Positions 1-5,896 of a DNA stretch of 8,097 nucleotides are shown here, piece by piece. The notes under the pieces are model-generated. The model saw only the letters and a program-made list of their open reading frames with translations. It ran no database searches and was not told the DNA's origin. The stretch is from NCBI GenBank assembly GCA_936914845.1, contig CAKZGE010000013.1:1-8097 (forward strand), in the 5' to 3' direction. The number at the start of each line of letters is the position of its first letter. Positions within the stretch are counted from its first letter, which is position 1. Source of the DNA: an uncultured Chloracidobacterium sp. (GTDB lineage Bacteria; Acidobacteriota; Blastocatellia; Pyrinomonadales; Pyrinomonadaceae). Position numbers and translations under genes: made by a program.

Positions 1-74
1 TAGCGACTGGGTTCTTTCTTTTTCGCAACGACGATTTGCTGCTATCCCGCTCGGCCCCACACATAAGCCGCAGC

Positions 75-146
75 AGCTCCGTAGGAGCGGCATATTTATA
101 GCCACGACAGCCCAAACAAACGAACGAGCTCCGTAGGAGCGGCATA
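75..146 (+). repeat. Pair of 20-nt palindrome-containing direct repeats (REP-like)
   Basis: Two identical 20-nt copies lie at 75-94 and 127-146, 52 nt apart, both reading AGCTCCGTAGGAGCGGCATA. Each contains a perfect small palindrome, GCTCC-GTA-GGAGC (76-88 and 128-140), able to form a 5-bp stem with a 3-nt loop. I recall this CTCCGTAGGAGCGGCAT wording from scattered intergenic repeats in several environmental phyla, so it is probably a dispersed REP-like element, but I cannot verify that here. The second copy ends 3 nt before the ATG of the 168-aa gene and its AGGAG (135-139) sits 10 nt upstream of that ATG, where it could double as a ribosome binding site. Confidence 0.75.
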
Positions 147-149
147 GAA

Positions 150-656
150 ATGATCTCCGGCAATTATGTATCGTGGAACCGCGGCGAGGTCTTTACGGAC
201 TTTGCGACCTTTGATTACGATCCGGGCGATTTCTATGGCTTTTACTGGGATGTGACCAACTATTCTATAGGCGAATTGGTTGATGAGTATGGTTATGTAC
301 CGATCAGGCGAACGGAAAGCTGGAACTCCGGCGGCTCCGGCCTATGGATCGAGATCTGGTCAGGATTGCCGTCTGCCGTGCTGTGTCTCTATCCGACCGG
401 CGGAAGCGTGGCCTTGCAGCCCGGTCCAGTCGGTACAGCTGGCATCTATTACGCATCAGGCGACGGCTCTCACAGCATTGACGAGGACCCGATCAGCGAC
501 ATCGAGCTTGGTATCGGCGATACCGGAGCCACCACGCCTGCCAACTTCCTCGATTCGCTGCTGATGGTCATCAACCAAGGCGACGAGTGGTACTACGTCT
601 GGGATCGGTATCAAGGCGGCGGGGGGAGGGAATTCATTGCTTTCAAGCGATCATAA
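150..656 (+). CDS. Uncharacterised 168-aa protein, convergent to the rhs array
   Basis: I do not recognise this protein. It is acidic and rich in Tyr, Trp and Gly (for example YGFYWDV near residue 30 and EWYYVWDRY near residue 147), with no signal peptide, no clear membrane segment and no catalytic motif I can name. GC content and codon use look more like the rhs cores than like the AT-rich genes at 700-1448. The frame is open back to a TAG at 99-101, so the ATG at 150 is not the only possible start. It is favoured because AGGAG at 135-139, inside the upstream repeat, lies 10 nt before it. It ends 43 bp from the converging 95-aa gene. It could be an unrelated neighbour, the remnant of another cassette's immunity gene, or a chance open frame. 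Length and coherent composition favour a real gene. Confidence 0.5.
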   Translation: MISGNYVSWNRGEVFTDFATFDYDPGDFYGFYWDVTNYSIGELVDEYGYVPIRRTESWNSGGSGLWIEIWSGLPSAVLCLYPTGGSVALQPGPVGTAGIYYASGDGSHSIDEDPISDIELGIGDTGATTPANFLDSLLMVINQGDEWYYVWDRYQGGGGREFIAFKRS

Positions 657-699
657 TAGCAAAGAATTAAACTTAAGCCTTAAAATGAGAACTGAATTG

Positions 700-987
700 T
701 TAATTCGGAGCTATACCTTGGGCCCAGAAGACAATTTCCGGCCGAATTGGAGCAACACGCACAATACTTCCCGCCCTTAGATAAAAATACGGTTCTGTTC
801 CAACAATATCTTCTTCAAATATTTCCATCTTGGTGCCATCCTCATTTAGAAATCTTGGATTTCTCAAACAAACCCATTCATCCGCAGATTTTCTAAGTAT
901 TGATTCTTCTATAGACTTATCAATAGTACCGTAGAAATATTGAGAATTAACCCCATCAAAATACACTACCTCAACCCATCTTACCAT
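700..987 (-). CDS. Small hypothetical protein (95 aa), candidate second immunity gene of cassette 3
   Basis: I do not recognise this family. The protein is mixed-charge and soluble-looking, with a Trp/Tyr-rich start (VRWVEVVYFDGVNSQYFYG) and a hydrophobic end. The chosen start is the ATG at 987, two bases after the stop of the upstream 152-aa gene, because the purine-rich GGGGGGAAG at 996-1004 lies 8 nt before it. A GTG at 996 would give 98 aa and a 7-nt overlap, but it falls inside that purine run. Close spacing implies co-transcription and coupled translation with the 152-aa gene. Both are AT-rich compared with the rhs cores, as is common for tip-specific immunity genes. The position after an rhs tip suggests an immunity role, but this is inference only. 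Confidence 0.6.
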   Translation of the reverse strand: MVRWVEVVYFDGVNSQYFYGTIDKSIEESILRKSADEWVCLRNPRFLNEDGTKMEIFEEDIVGTEPYFYLRAGSIVRVAPIRPEIVFWAQGIAPN

Positions 988-989
988 GT

Positions 990-1448
990 CTACCACTTCC
1001 CCCCTTCAGCTAGAAAAATATCATTATCTCTGGTGTTAACAATCGTTCGAGAAAAATTATGATCAAAGAAGTATGCATCAGAAAAAAAACTCAATTCTAT
1101 GTCCTGGAGGTGGGTCACGGACAAATCGATCACATTTAGCGATGGAGAACTCCACAACAAATAACACAGACTTTTTCCATTGAAGGATACCCACTCAAAA
1201 GCACTGATTTGTAAATCATCCAAAAGATCCCAATTCCGAGAAGAATTAAAAAATTTGTAATAATCTAAATCTTTCTTTCTTTTTGGCCCTTTACTGGCGT
1301 TCATCAGCAATCGTTCTTTTTTCTGAGGAATAATAAACGCATTTATGAAATCTCTTTCCAATTTCAAAGCTTCTAGAGGCGTCATAATAAAATATTTTAT
1401 TCCATTTTGATTAAGCAAATTCAACGCCGACCGTAGCGATTTATCCAT
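990..1448 (-). CDS. Hypothetical protein (152 aa), likely immunity protein of cassette 3
   Basis: I cannot assign a family. The protein is soluble-looking, begins MDKSLRSALNLLNQNGIKYF, has a basic patch (KGPKRKKDLDYYKF, near residues 54-67) and ends with FFDHNFSRTIVNTRDNDIFLAE. That last stretch resembles the C-terminal strands of several small Rhs/CDI immunity proteins, in which an aromatic-rich 'FD-FSxT' strand precedes a Asp-containing hairpin. This is a loose resemblance, not a family call. The gene is markedly AT-rich, unlike the rhs cores. The start is the ATG at 1448, with only a weak AGAAAG upstream. It is the first gene after the cassette 3 tip, 246 bp downstream, and the next gene follows directly. 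Immunity is the most likely role by context. The gap suggests it may have its own promoter, and a TATAAT sits at 1467-1472 on the minus strand with no clear -35 partner. Confidence 0.6.
   Translation of the reverse strand: MDKSLRSALNLLNQNGIKYFIMTPLEALKLERDFINAFIIPQKKERLLMNASKGPKRKKDLDYYKFFNSSRNWDLLDDLQISAFEWVSFNGKSLCYLLWSSPSLNVIDLSVTHLQDIELSFFSDAYFFDHNFSRTIVNTRDNDIFLAEGGKW
996..1004 (-). promoter_or_regulatory. Shine-Dalgarno-like purine run that decides the start of the 95-aa gene
   Basis: The minus strand reads GGGGGGAAG, then 8 nt (TGGTAGAC, containing the TAG stop of the upstream gene), then ATG at 987. This favours ATG 987 over the GTG at 996. It also places the ribosome site inside the 3' end of the 152-aa gene, as expected for a coupled pair. 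Confidence 0.45.
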
Positions 1449-1694
1449 TACTTTCTATTATTTATAATTATATTTAATTCGCAAACCGTCTGAGATGGTC
1501 AAATAAGACTGGACAGAAAAATCTCTTTGCTCCTTTTACCTAGTTAGCAGGGGTAGGAGTTGCGGGAATGTGGGAAAGCCGCCGCGTTTTTTCGCGGCAT
1601 TCCACAACTTCTTAGCTGTACCTGTTTTGCTTCGTTTTCAAATTCGTCAGGCTTTATTCAAAACATTCGCGCGCCAATACCCTTACTATGATGG
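1449..1694. other. Intergenic gap between cassette 3 tip and its downstream genes
   Basis: No credible gene is visible in these 246 bp; a plus-strand open frame across part of it looks like a shadow. The right half contains a hairpin (described separately). The left part (1451-1480) is very AT-rich and includes TATAAT on the minus strand at 1467-1472, a possible -10 element for the 152-aa gene. Such a gap is unusual between a tip and its immunity gene; in cassettes 1 and 2 the two genes are 5 nt apart or overlap. Confidence 0.5.
1558..1609. repeat. Imperfect inverted repeat with GC-rich hairpin
   Basis: The core is a perfect 6-bp stem, GCCGCG (1581-1586) and CGCGGC (1593-1598), closing a loop of six T (six A on the minus strand). 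Outer arms extend it: AGTTG-CGGGAATG at 1558-1570 pairs approximately with CATTCCACAACT at 1598-1609, with an unpaired stretch at about 1571-1580. It lies 86 bp beyond the stop of cassette 3. It could end transcription of the rhs gene, but neither strand has a strong T tract right after the stem. A palindromic mobile-type repeat or a recombination scar are alternatives. Confidence 0.45.
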
Positions 1695-3374
1695 TCATTG
1701 GGGAGCTAAATATGGATTATTTCTCACCGGCCTTTTCCGTTGTGGTTCACCCGGTCTGAGCCTATTCTTAGCTTTTCCAAAAGTTTCATGAATATTTTCG
1801 CCTCTATTGTTTTTATTATGAAAATGTTCCCGCTGGCCTCGACTTGTGCGAGATTTATGTGGTTGGTCATGTCGCCCATTTCTTGATCTGTCTCTCGCTT
1901 CTTTCTTTGATTTGCTTTGTCTAAAATGCTCTCTAGGTTTTCCACTTCCACCTCTACCTCCTTGTTGACCCGTATTTCTTACAGATCCAGGTCTGTTTGA
2001 TCTAGGTAATGTGGCAGTATTGCGCCCAGAGCGTAAATTTATTGACCCTCCGGCCTCGGCGGCCGCAATTAGTGCGAGTATAGGATGATTACCATCCTTA
2101 TCAATATATTTTAATGGATTGTTATTACAGTATGAATATTGATTCCAATTTTGAGGTTGTCCTATGTACTTCCTCATCTGGAGATCATTAGTCCGGATAA
2201 TATTATTTCCATAACGATCAGGCGTAGTATATCTTCCGAGGACGCTTCCCAAATATCTAGCTTCTGCAAAATCCAAATCGGTCTCATCATCCCGTTCGTA
2301 TCCGGTGAATTGTTTTCTGACGTCGTCGGCGGTGTAGTTTAGGCCTTGTGTCCGGCCGCCGGTGCCGATGATCTCTTCCCCGAACGGGTGATAATCATGG
2401 CGGGCGATGATGTTGCCGGCCGCGTCGGTGTTGATCCGAGGGCTGCCGAGGTGGTCGTTTGTCAAATAGCTAACCTGAGGTGTCTGGCTGATTTGATTCG
2501 CGTATTCAGCAATGAGGTTGCCACCGGCATCGTAAACGAAAATGACAGATTCGCCGTTCGGCACGATCTTCTTGATCCGTTTGCCGTCGCCATCATAGAC
2601 GTATTCGCCGACGGTTGCAACCGGATCGCCGTTGCCGTCAACGGTTTCGACCTTGATCTGTTTGTTCTCGGCGTCGTATGTGAACCTGCGGTTCTGAGCA
2701 TCGCGGGTCGTATTTCCGGCCGCATCGAATACATAATCGTTGATGCTGTCGCCGTCCTGATCGCCTTTGATGCGGTTATTCGACGCAAGTATCTCAGGAT
2801 TGAGAACCTTTCGATCAGCCGCGCAAACGGTAAAGTTCGGAGTTGTTCCGCAGTTCTTGATCAGTGTCGTTGTGTTCGCTTCATCGAAGTTGCGATTGCC
2901 GTAGCGGTCATATGTGAACGTCTGCTTCCAGCTTTGCGATGAACTACCACCGATTGGAGTGATATTCTCCGTCGCATCTTTAATGCGGTTGAGGCTATCG
3001 TAGGAATAACTTTGAACTGCGGTGAAACCAGTGTTAACGCCAACGGTCGGAACGGTGATGGTTTGGCTGAGGACATTGCCGTTGTTGTTCGTTTCGCCGT
3101 AGCTGTAATCGAGCCTGAGCAGATCAGATGCTCCGGTGGTGGCACCGAGGGCGATCTGCGTCGGTTGGAGGCGGGAATTGAACTGCGTTGATTCCCAGCG
3201 GCCGTTGCCGAGCTGCATCGAGGTCACCGCTCCGGCGGAGTTGTAGGTGAAATTCTTGGCGTAATTGTGGAAACCGAAATTGGCGTTCTTTTTGGACTGC
3301 ACTATGTTTAAATCGCCGTTGTTGTCCAAAACATTCTTTACAACTCTTCCGCTAGGATATGTTTGTTCGATCAA
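1695..3374 (-). CDS. Rhs cassette 3: orphan Rhs core with basic histidine-containing tip
   Basis: This is an Rhs (YD-repeat) polymorphic toxin segment. Visible are YD-type repeats (YSYDSLNRI, FTYDRYGNR, FTYDAENKQ, YVYDGDGKR), then DHLGSPR, PFGEEI and FTGYERD-ETDLDFAEARY, which form the repeat-associated core. The core ends near residues 424-428 with IDKDG, where most relatives have DPSG or DPxGL. The last 131 residues (429-559) are the variable tip: an Ala/Ile segment, a Gly/Arg linker, then KKEARDRS, HDQPH, GQREHFHNK and IHETFGK. The KKEAR...GQ-x-HFH pattern recalls a recurring small tip seen on other Rhs proteins, plausibly a nuclease, but I cannot name the family. The start given (TTG at 3374) is only nominal: homologous reading continues upstream in frame (RQTTDGETFDFAYKYNLSGG) to a TGA at 3453-3455, with no ATG and no ribosome site. 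It is therefore an N-terminally truncated, probably untranslated reservoir segment, or was recently cut from a larger gene. Confidence 0.85.
   Translation of the reverse strand: MIEQTYPSGRVVKNVLDNNGDLNIVQSKKNANFGFHNYAKNFTYNSAGAVTSMQLGNGRWESTQFNSRLQPTQIALGATTGASDLLRLDYSYGETNNNGNVLSQTITVPTVGVNTGFTAVQSYSYDSLNRIKDATENITPIGGSSSQSWKQTFTYDRYGNRNFDEANTTTLIKNCGTTPNFTVCAADRKVLNPEILASNNRIKGDQDGDSINDYVFDAAGNTTRDAQNRRFTYDAENKQIKVETVDGNGDPVATVGEYVYDGDGKRIKKIVPNGESVIFVYDAGGNLIAEYANQISQTPQVSYLTNDHLGSPRINTDAAGNIIARHDYHPFGEEIIGTGGRTQGLNYTADDVRKQFTGYERDDETDLDFAEARYLGSVLGRYTTPDRYGNNIIRTNDLQMRKYIGQPQNWNQYSYCNNNPLKYIDKDGNHPILALIAAAEAGGSINLRSGRNTATLPRSNRPGSVRNTGQQGGRGGSGKPREHFRQSKSKKEARDRSRNGRHDQPHKSRTSRGQREHFHNKNNRGENIHETFGKAKNRLRPGEPQRKRPVRNNPYLAPQ
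2265..2500 (-). repeat. Core block shared by cassettes 2 and 3 (copy in cassette 3)
   Basis: This stretch is nearly collinear and strongly similar to 4825-5059 in cassette 2, encoding the shared sequence from YANQ-SQTPQVSYLTNDHLGSPR to TDLDFA. It is 236 nt here and 235 nt in cassette 2, the difference being the frame-breaking deletion there. Cassette 1 diverges across the same block (it has EVAPPQDAKITYLTADHLGSPR). Confidence 0.75.
3097..3263 (-). repeat. Core block shared by cassettes 1 and 3 (copy in cassette 3)
   Basis: This is the counterpart of 7871-8037, the same 167-nt length. The long run of identical bases around the LGNGRWESTQFNSR codons contrasts with the divergence of the next block of cassette 3, which points to recombination rather than uniform drift. 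Confidence 0.75.
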
Positions 3375-3447
3375 TCCGCCCGACAGATTGTATTTATATG
3401 CGAAATCAAATGTCTCTCCGTCGGTCGTCTGGCGGCAATTTGTTTTA

Positions 3448-3615
3448 TTAGCTCATGTCATATCTTCTCATCCGACTATAATCTAAGACCCTTTTCTGGC
3501 CGCTTTCACTAGACCATGTCATCGACCTCATCTGGACATCGCCCCCTCCCGATCCCCAGCAAGAAAAAACGTTCTCCAAAAGGAGGATTTGCCTATTTTC
3601 CCTTGACGTTTTCAT
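3448..3615 (-). CDS. Possible small ORF (55 aa) between cassettes 2 and 3
   Basis: An open frame runs from ATG at 3615 (MKTSRENRQILLLENVF...) to TAA at 3448-3450, ending just where the open frame of rhs cassette 3 begins. A GGAGG lies 14 nt before the ATG, which is rather far. The peptide shows no recognisable motif and no clear relation to Rhs cores. It occupies most of the 194-bp gap between the 110-aa gene and cassette 3, where nothing else is visible. It may be a chance frame. Confidence 0.2.
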   Translation of the reverse strand: MKTSRENRQILLLENVFSCWGSGGGDVQMRSMTWSSESGQKRVLDYSRMRRYDMS

Positions 3616-3646
3616 CAGTATATTCAATGCCTCCGCCCGAATCTCG

Positions 3647-3979
3647 TCACCTTTTGTGTATCGTCGCCCACGCGATATTTCTCATATCCTCAAGCTTAGT
3701 AGGTAAGGTTTTTGCTTGTTTCGGAACCAAAACGTAGACCTCGATCGGGAATGACTCTAAATGTTCGATCTGATTCTCGTTACCGATATGTCGATTCGTC
3801 AAAAACACCCAATTAGTCACAAATCCTGAGGGTTGTTGGTCGAAAACCGCCACAGGACGGTCGAGCCTGACATGAAGAACAGGAGTTTCGTCCATGCGCA
3901 AGTGATTAATCTCAAGTATCTTGCGCGGGACCTCAAAATCAATCGTATCGGTCGATGATAAGAAAAGTTTACTAATCAT
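3647..3979 (-). CDS. Small protein (110 aa), probable immunity protein of cassette 2
   Basis: The ATG at 3979 overlaps the stop of the upstream rhs tip by 4 nt (ATGA), the classic arrangement for translational coupling between a toxin and its cognate immunity protein. The product begins MISKLFLSSTDTIDFEVPRK, is soluble-looking, has a central VFLTNRHIGNENQIEHL and ends in a basic IHKR. I recognise no named family. Role by context: a cytoplasmic neutraliser of the ADP-ribosyltransferase-like tip encoded immediately upstream. Because the upstream rhs frame is broken by a one-base deletion about 1 kb before this start, coupled translation from the rhs start would not reach it unless the frameshift is an assembly error. 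Confidence 0.7.
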   Translation of the reverse strand: MISKLFLSSTDTIDFEVPRKILEINHLRMDETPVLHVRLDRPVAVFDQQPSGFVTNWVFLTNRHIGNENQIEHLESFPIEVYVLVPKQAKTLPTKLEDMRNIAWATIHKR

Positions 3980-4836
3980 AACGGTTTCAGTAATTTCGTA
4001 TTTACCTTGTTCCTAATATTTGCGGGATTAATTCTGTATTCAATTATACCCCCTTGATTGCCATGAAGTGGTTTGGCCACAGTAATCTCCGTAATATTCG
4101 AAGTCTGCACGTCTCCTTCGACCAAGTACTCTCCCGTATTCCAATCTGGCAAACCGGCCGCGTCTCGATAATTTGGTACGGTTCGCGGGTCAATAGGCGT
4201 CCAGTAATCGCTATTCATTCTCGATCGTCCTCCCCAAACTCTGTAAACATGCTGCAATGGATCTCTGTCCCGTTCAGTCGTGGTAGTGCTTGTCGTTGTA
4301 GTTGTGGTAGGCGTTTGGTCTGCCGGAAGCGGCACGGGGGCCTGCACCGTGCTAGGGGTTGCCAGTATTACGGCCGTCGGCGCGATCAATGTAGCCGCAA
4401 GGGAGCGGATCGCATTTGCGAGAACTATTCTGCCTACACTTGGTGCCCCACCGGGAGGAGCGGTGGTCACAGGAGCGGGAGCTCCCGGTGAAACAACGGG
4501 TGGTGGCCCGACAAGAGCGGCGGAAGGACTGGCAGCAGAACCGCAGTCAGTGCTTTCAGAACACGAAGGCACATTGATAACACCAGGTTCGATATAACTT
4601 TTAATTCCGTCCTCTGTGGTGTAGTAGTCTCCTCCTTCATCCGTTTGACAGTTAGGAAAATCAGGAGGACAGGGGGCTAAACCGCTGGGGTCAACAAAAC
4701 GAAACGGGTTATTCAGAGCATACGAATAACGATTAAACGTTTGTGGATTGACACGCCTAGCCGATGCCATTAAAGGGTCAGGACTTGAAAACCGTCCGAT
4801 ATTATAATTATGGTAACGAGCCTGTGCAAAATCCAA
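3976..4836 (-). pseudogene. Rhs cassette 2, 3' piece: end of core plus ADP-ribosyltransferase-like tip
   Basis: This is the downstream part of cassette 2 after the frameshift. Its first residues (LDFAQARYHNYNIGRFSSPDP) are the end of the Rhs core, so the TTG at 4836 is not a real start; the frame is homologous up to about 4976. The core ends with RFVDPSGL (residues 47-53). Then come a four-Cys stretch (56-98), a Pro/Ala-rich part, a hydrophobic segment (about 135-160), a Thr-rich linker (176-187) and the tip from about 196. The tip has HVYRVWGG, YWTPIDPRTVPNYRDAAGLP, NTGEYLVEG and GNQGGIIEYRI. The order Arg in a first strand, a central NTG and a late Glu fits an ADP-ribosyltransferase, and the WTPxDP-x-x-VxNYRxAAGLP wording recalls a tip family I associate with the EF-Tu-modifying TreTu toxins. 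The family name is recall, not verified. The 110-aa gene overlaps its stop. Confidence 0.75.
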
Positions 4837-5059
4837 ATCGGTTTCAGTATCTCTCTCATATCCGGTGAATTGTTTTCTGACTTCATCGGCGGTGTAGTTC
4901 AGGCCCTGAGTTCGGCCGCCGGTTCCGATGATCTCTTCCCCGAACGGATGATAATCATGGCGGGCGGTAATGGTGCGGCTGCGTCGGTGTTCATCCGAGG
5001 GCTTCCCAAGTGGTCGTTTGTCAAATAGCTGACTTGCGGCGTCTGGCTGGTTTGATTCG
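4825..5059 (-). repeat. Core block shared by cassettes 2 and 3 (copy in cassette 2)
   Basis: This is the counterpart of 2265-2500. At nucleotide level the two match base for base over long runs, including the gattcg that ends the block, except for the missing base near 4976. The similarity to cassette 3 stops near 5060-5070, exactly where the similarity to cassette 1 begins. Confidence 0.75.
4975..4977 (-). other. Frameshift: one-base deletion in cassette 2 core
   Basis: Plus strand at 4971-4980 reads TGGTGCGGCT, whereas the homologous part of cassette 3 (2411 onward) reads TGTTGCCGGC. One C is missing. Restoring it gives an uninterrupted Rhs core running into the toxin tip. This may be a true mutation inactivating the toxin or a sequencing/assembly error. 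Confidence 0.8.
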
Positions 5060-5477
5060 CATATTCGGCGATGGTTTTTCCGGCGGCGTCATACACGAAG
5101 ATCACCGTTTCTGTGTTTGAGATCTTTTTGACACGTTTTCCGTCGCCGTCGAAGAAATATTCGCCGATGGGTTGGCCGTTTGCATCTTTGACCAGCCTTT
5201 GCTTGTTCTCGCTGTCGTAGTTGAAAGTTCGGCCGAGATTGTCCGTGATGACGTTTCCGCTGAGATCGTAAACGAATCCGCTGGCTGTTGTGAAGCGGTT
5301 GTTTGTCGCGTCGATCTGCGGCGTTTGGTTATTGGTTTGGGTTGTTCCTTCGAATTCTTGAAGCGCGGTTCTATTCCCAAAACGATCATATCCGAACGTC
5401 TGTTTCCACGATTGGTTCCCGCTGATAGTTTCCGTCGCTTGGGTTAGTCGGTTCAATGAATCATAGGCATAATTCTG
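5055..5477 (-). repeat. Core block shared by cassettes 1 and 2 (copy in cassette 2)
   Basis: These 423 nt align without gaps to 7366-7788 and are almost identical over long runs (for example the stretches encoding SGNQSWKQTFGYDRFGNRT and LGRTFNYDSENKQRLVKD). Cassette 3 encodes a clearly different, longer version of this region (NITPIGGSSSQSWKQTF, RDAQNRRFTYDAENKQ). Confidence 0.85.
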
Positions 5478-5896
5478 AACTGCGGTAAAGCCTGCATTGA
5501 TACCAAAAGTCGGAACTGTGATCGTCTGGCTGAGGACATTGCCGTTGTTGTTGGTTGTGCCGTAGTCATAACTTAAATTTAGCAAGCCATAATCAGACAC
5601 AGAACTTCCGAGACCGATCTGAATTGGCTGCAGACGGGAATTGAAGACCGTGTTTTCAAACTTTCCGTTACCGAGCCTCATCGAAGTCACCGCTCCTGCA
5701 GCGTTATAGACAAAGCTCGAGGCGTACGGCCGATAGAAATCACCGACGTTCTTCTTGCTTTCGACCTTTGCCAGATCTCCGTTCACATCAATTTCGTTGC
5801 GGACGACGCGGCCCGATGGATATTTTTGCTCGACCAACATCGGTTGTCTGCTTGTGAGCTTTTACACGACACATAATATCAAACTCTGTCTACTCG

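Larger units (their letters stand above)
4899..5840 (-). pseudogene. Rhs cassette 2, 5' piece: orphan Rhs core broken by frameshift
   Basis: Rhs repeats are clear: YPSGRVVRN, FNSRLQP, YAYDSLNRL, FGYDRFGNR, FNYDSENKQ, YFFDGDGKR and FVYDAAGKT. They are followed by NDHLGSPRMNTDAA. After that Rhs sequence is lost; the last 22 residues (APLPPAMIIIRSGKR...) are out-of-frame read-through. Adding one base near 4976 restores AAGTITARHDYHPFGEE and joins this piece to the tip-encoding piece ending at 3976. At the 5' end the frame opens only after a TAA 8 codons before the ATG at 5840, with no ribosome site. Compared with cassette 3, 44 nt are missing just upstream of the ATG (cassette 3 has DGETFDFAYKYNLSGG there), so it lacks the long N-terminal part of a normal Rhs protein. 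Most likely a silent displaced segment that supplies tip sequence by recombination. Confidence 0.8.

Noticed and set aside
75..146. CRISPR array
   Set aside because: Only two copies of a 20-nt repeat with a 32-nt intervening sequence, and no third copy or cas gene in the window; the internal palindrome fits a REP-like repeat better.
664..706. Bidirectional terminator between the convergent genes at 656 and 700
   Set aside because: GAATTAA (664-670) and TTAATTC (700-706) form an AT-only 7-bp inverted repeat with a 29-nt loop, too weak to call.
1456..1484. Promoter TTGCGA - 17 nt - ATAATA before the 152-aa gene
   Set aside because: It would start the transcript almost at the ATG, leaving no leader, and such AT-rich DNA gives many matches by chance.
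1570..1791. 73-aa plus-strand frame across the intergenic hairpin into the cassette 3 tip
   Set aside because: Its start is a GTG within the inverted repeat, it overlaps the end of the Rhs tip antisense, and no ribosome site or motif supports it.
1724..1951. 75-aa minus-strand frame (MEVENLESILDKANQRKK...) inside the cassette 3 tip
   Set aside because: It is a second frame of the same DNA as the Rhs tip. The Rhs frame is continuous with the core and carries a recognisable HFH-type tip pattern, so this one is taken as a shadow.
2346..2942. 198-aa open frame on the plus strand opposite cassette 3
   Set aside because: It lies wholly antisense to a well-supported Rhs core; its valine/alanine-rich sequence is what the complement of YD-repeat codons gives. 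Similar shadows recur opposite the same core blocks at 5172-5447 and 7483-7758, both beginning MAVCIFDQPLL, because the underlying cores are homologous.
4054..4597. Two plus-strand frames (145 and 105 aa) opposite the cassette 2 tip
   Set aside because: They mirror the Pro/Thr-rich linker and the tip of cassette 2 and have low-complexity Val or Arg/Ser composition; no independent support.
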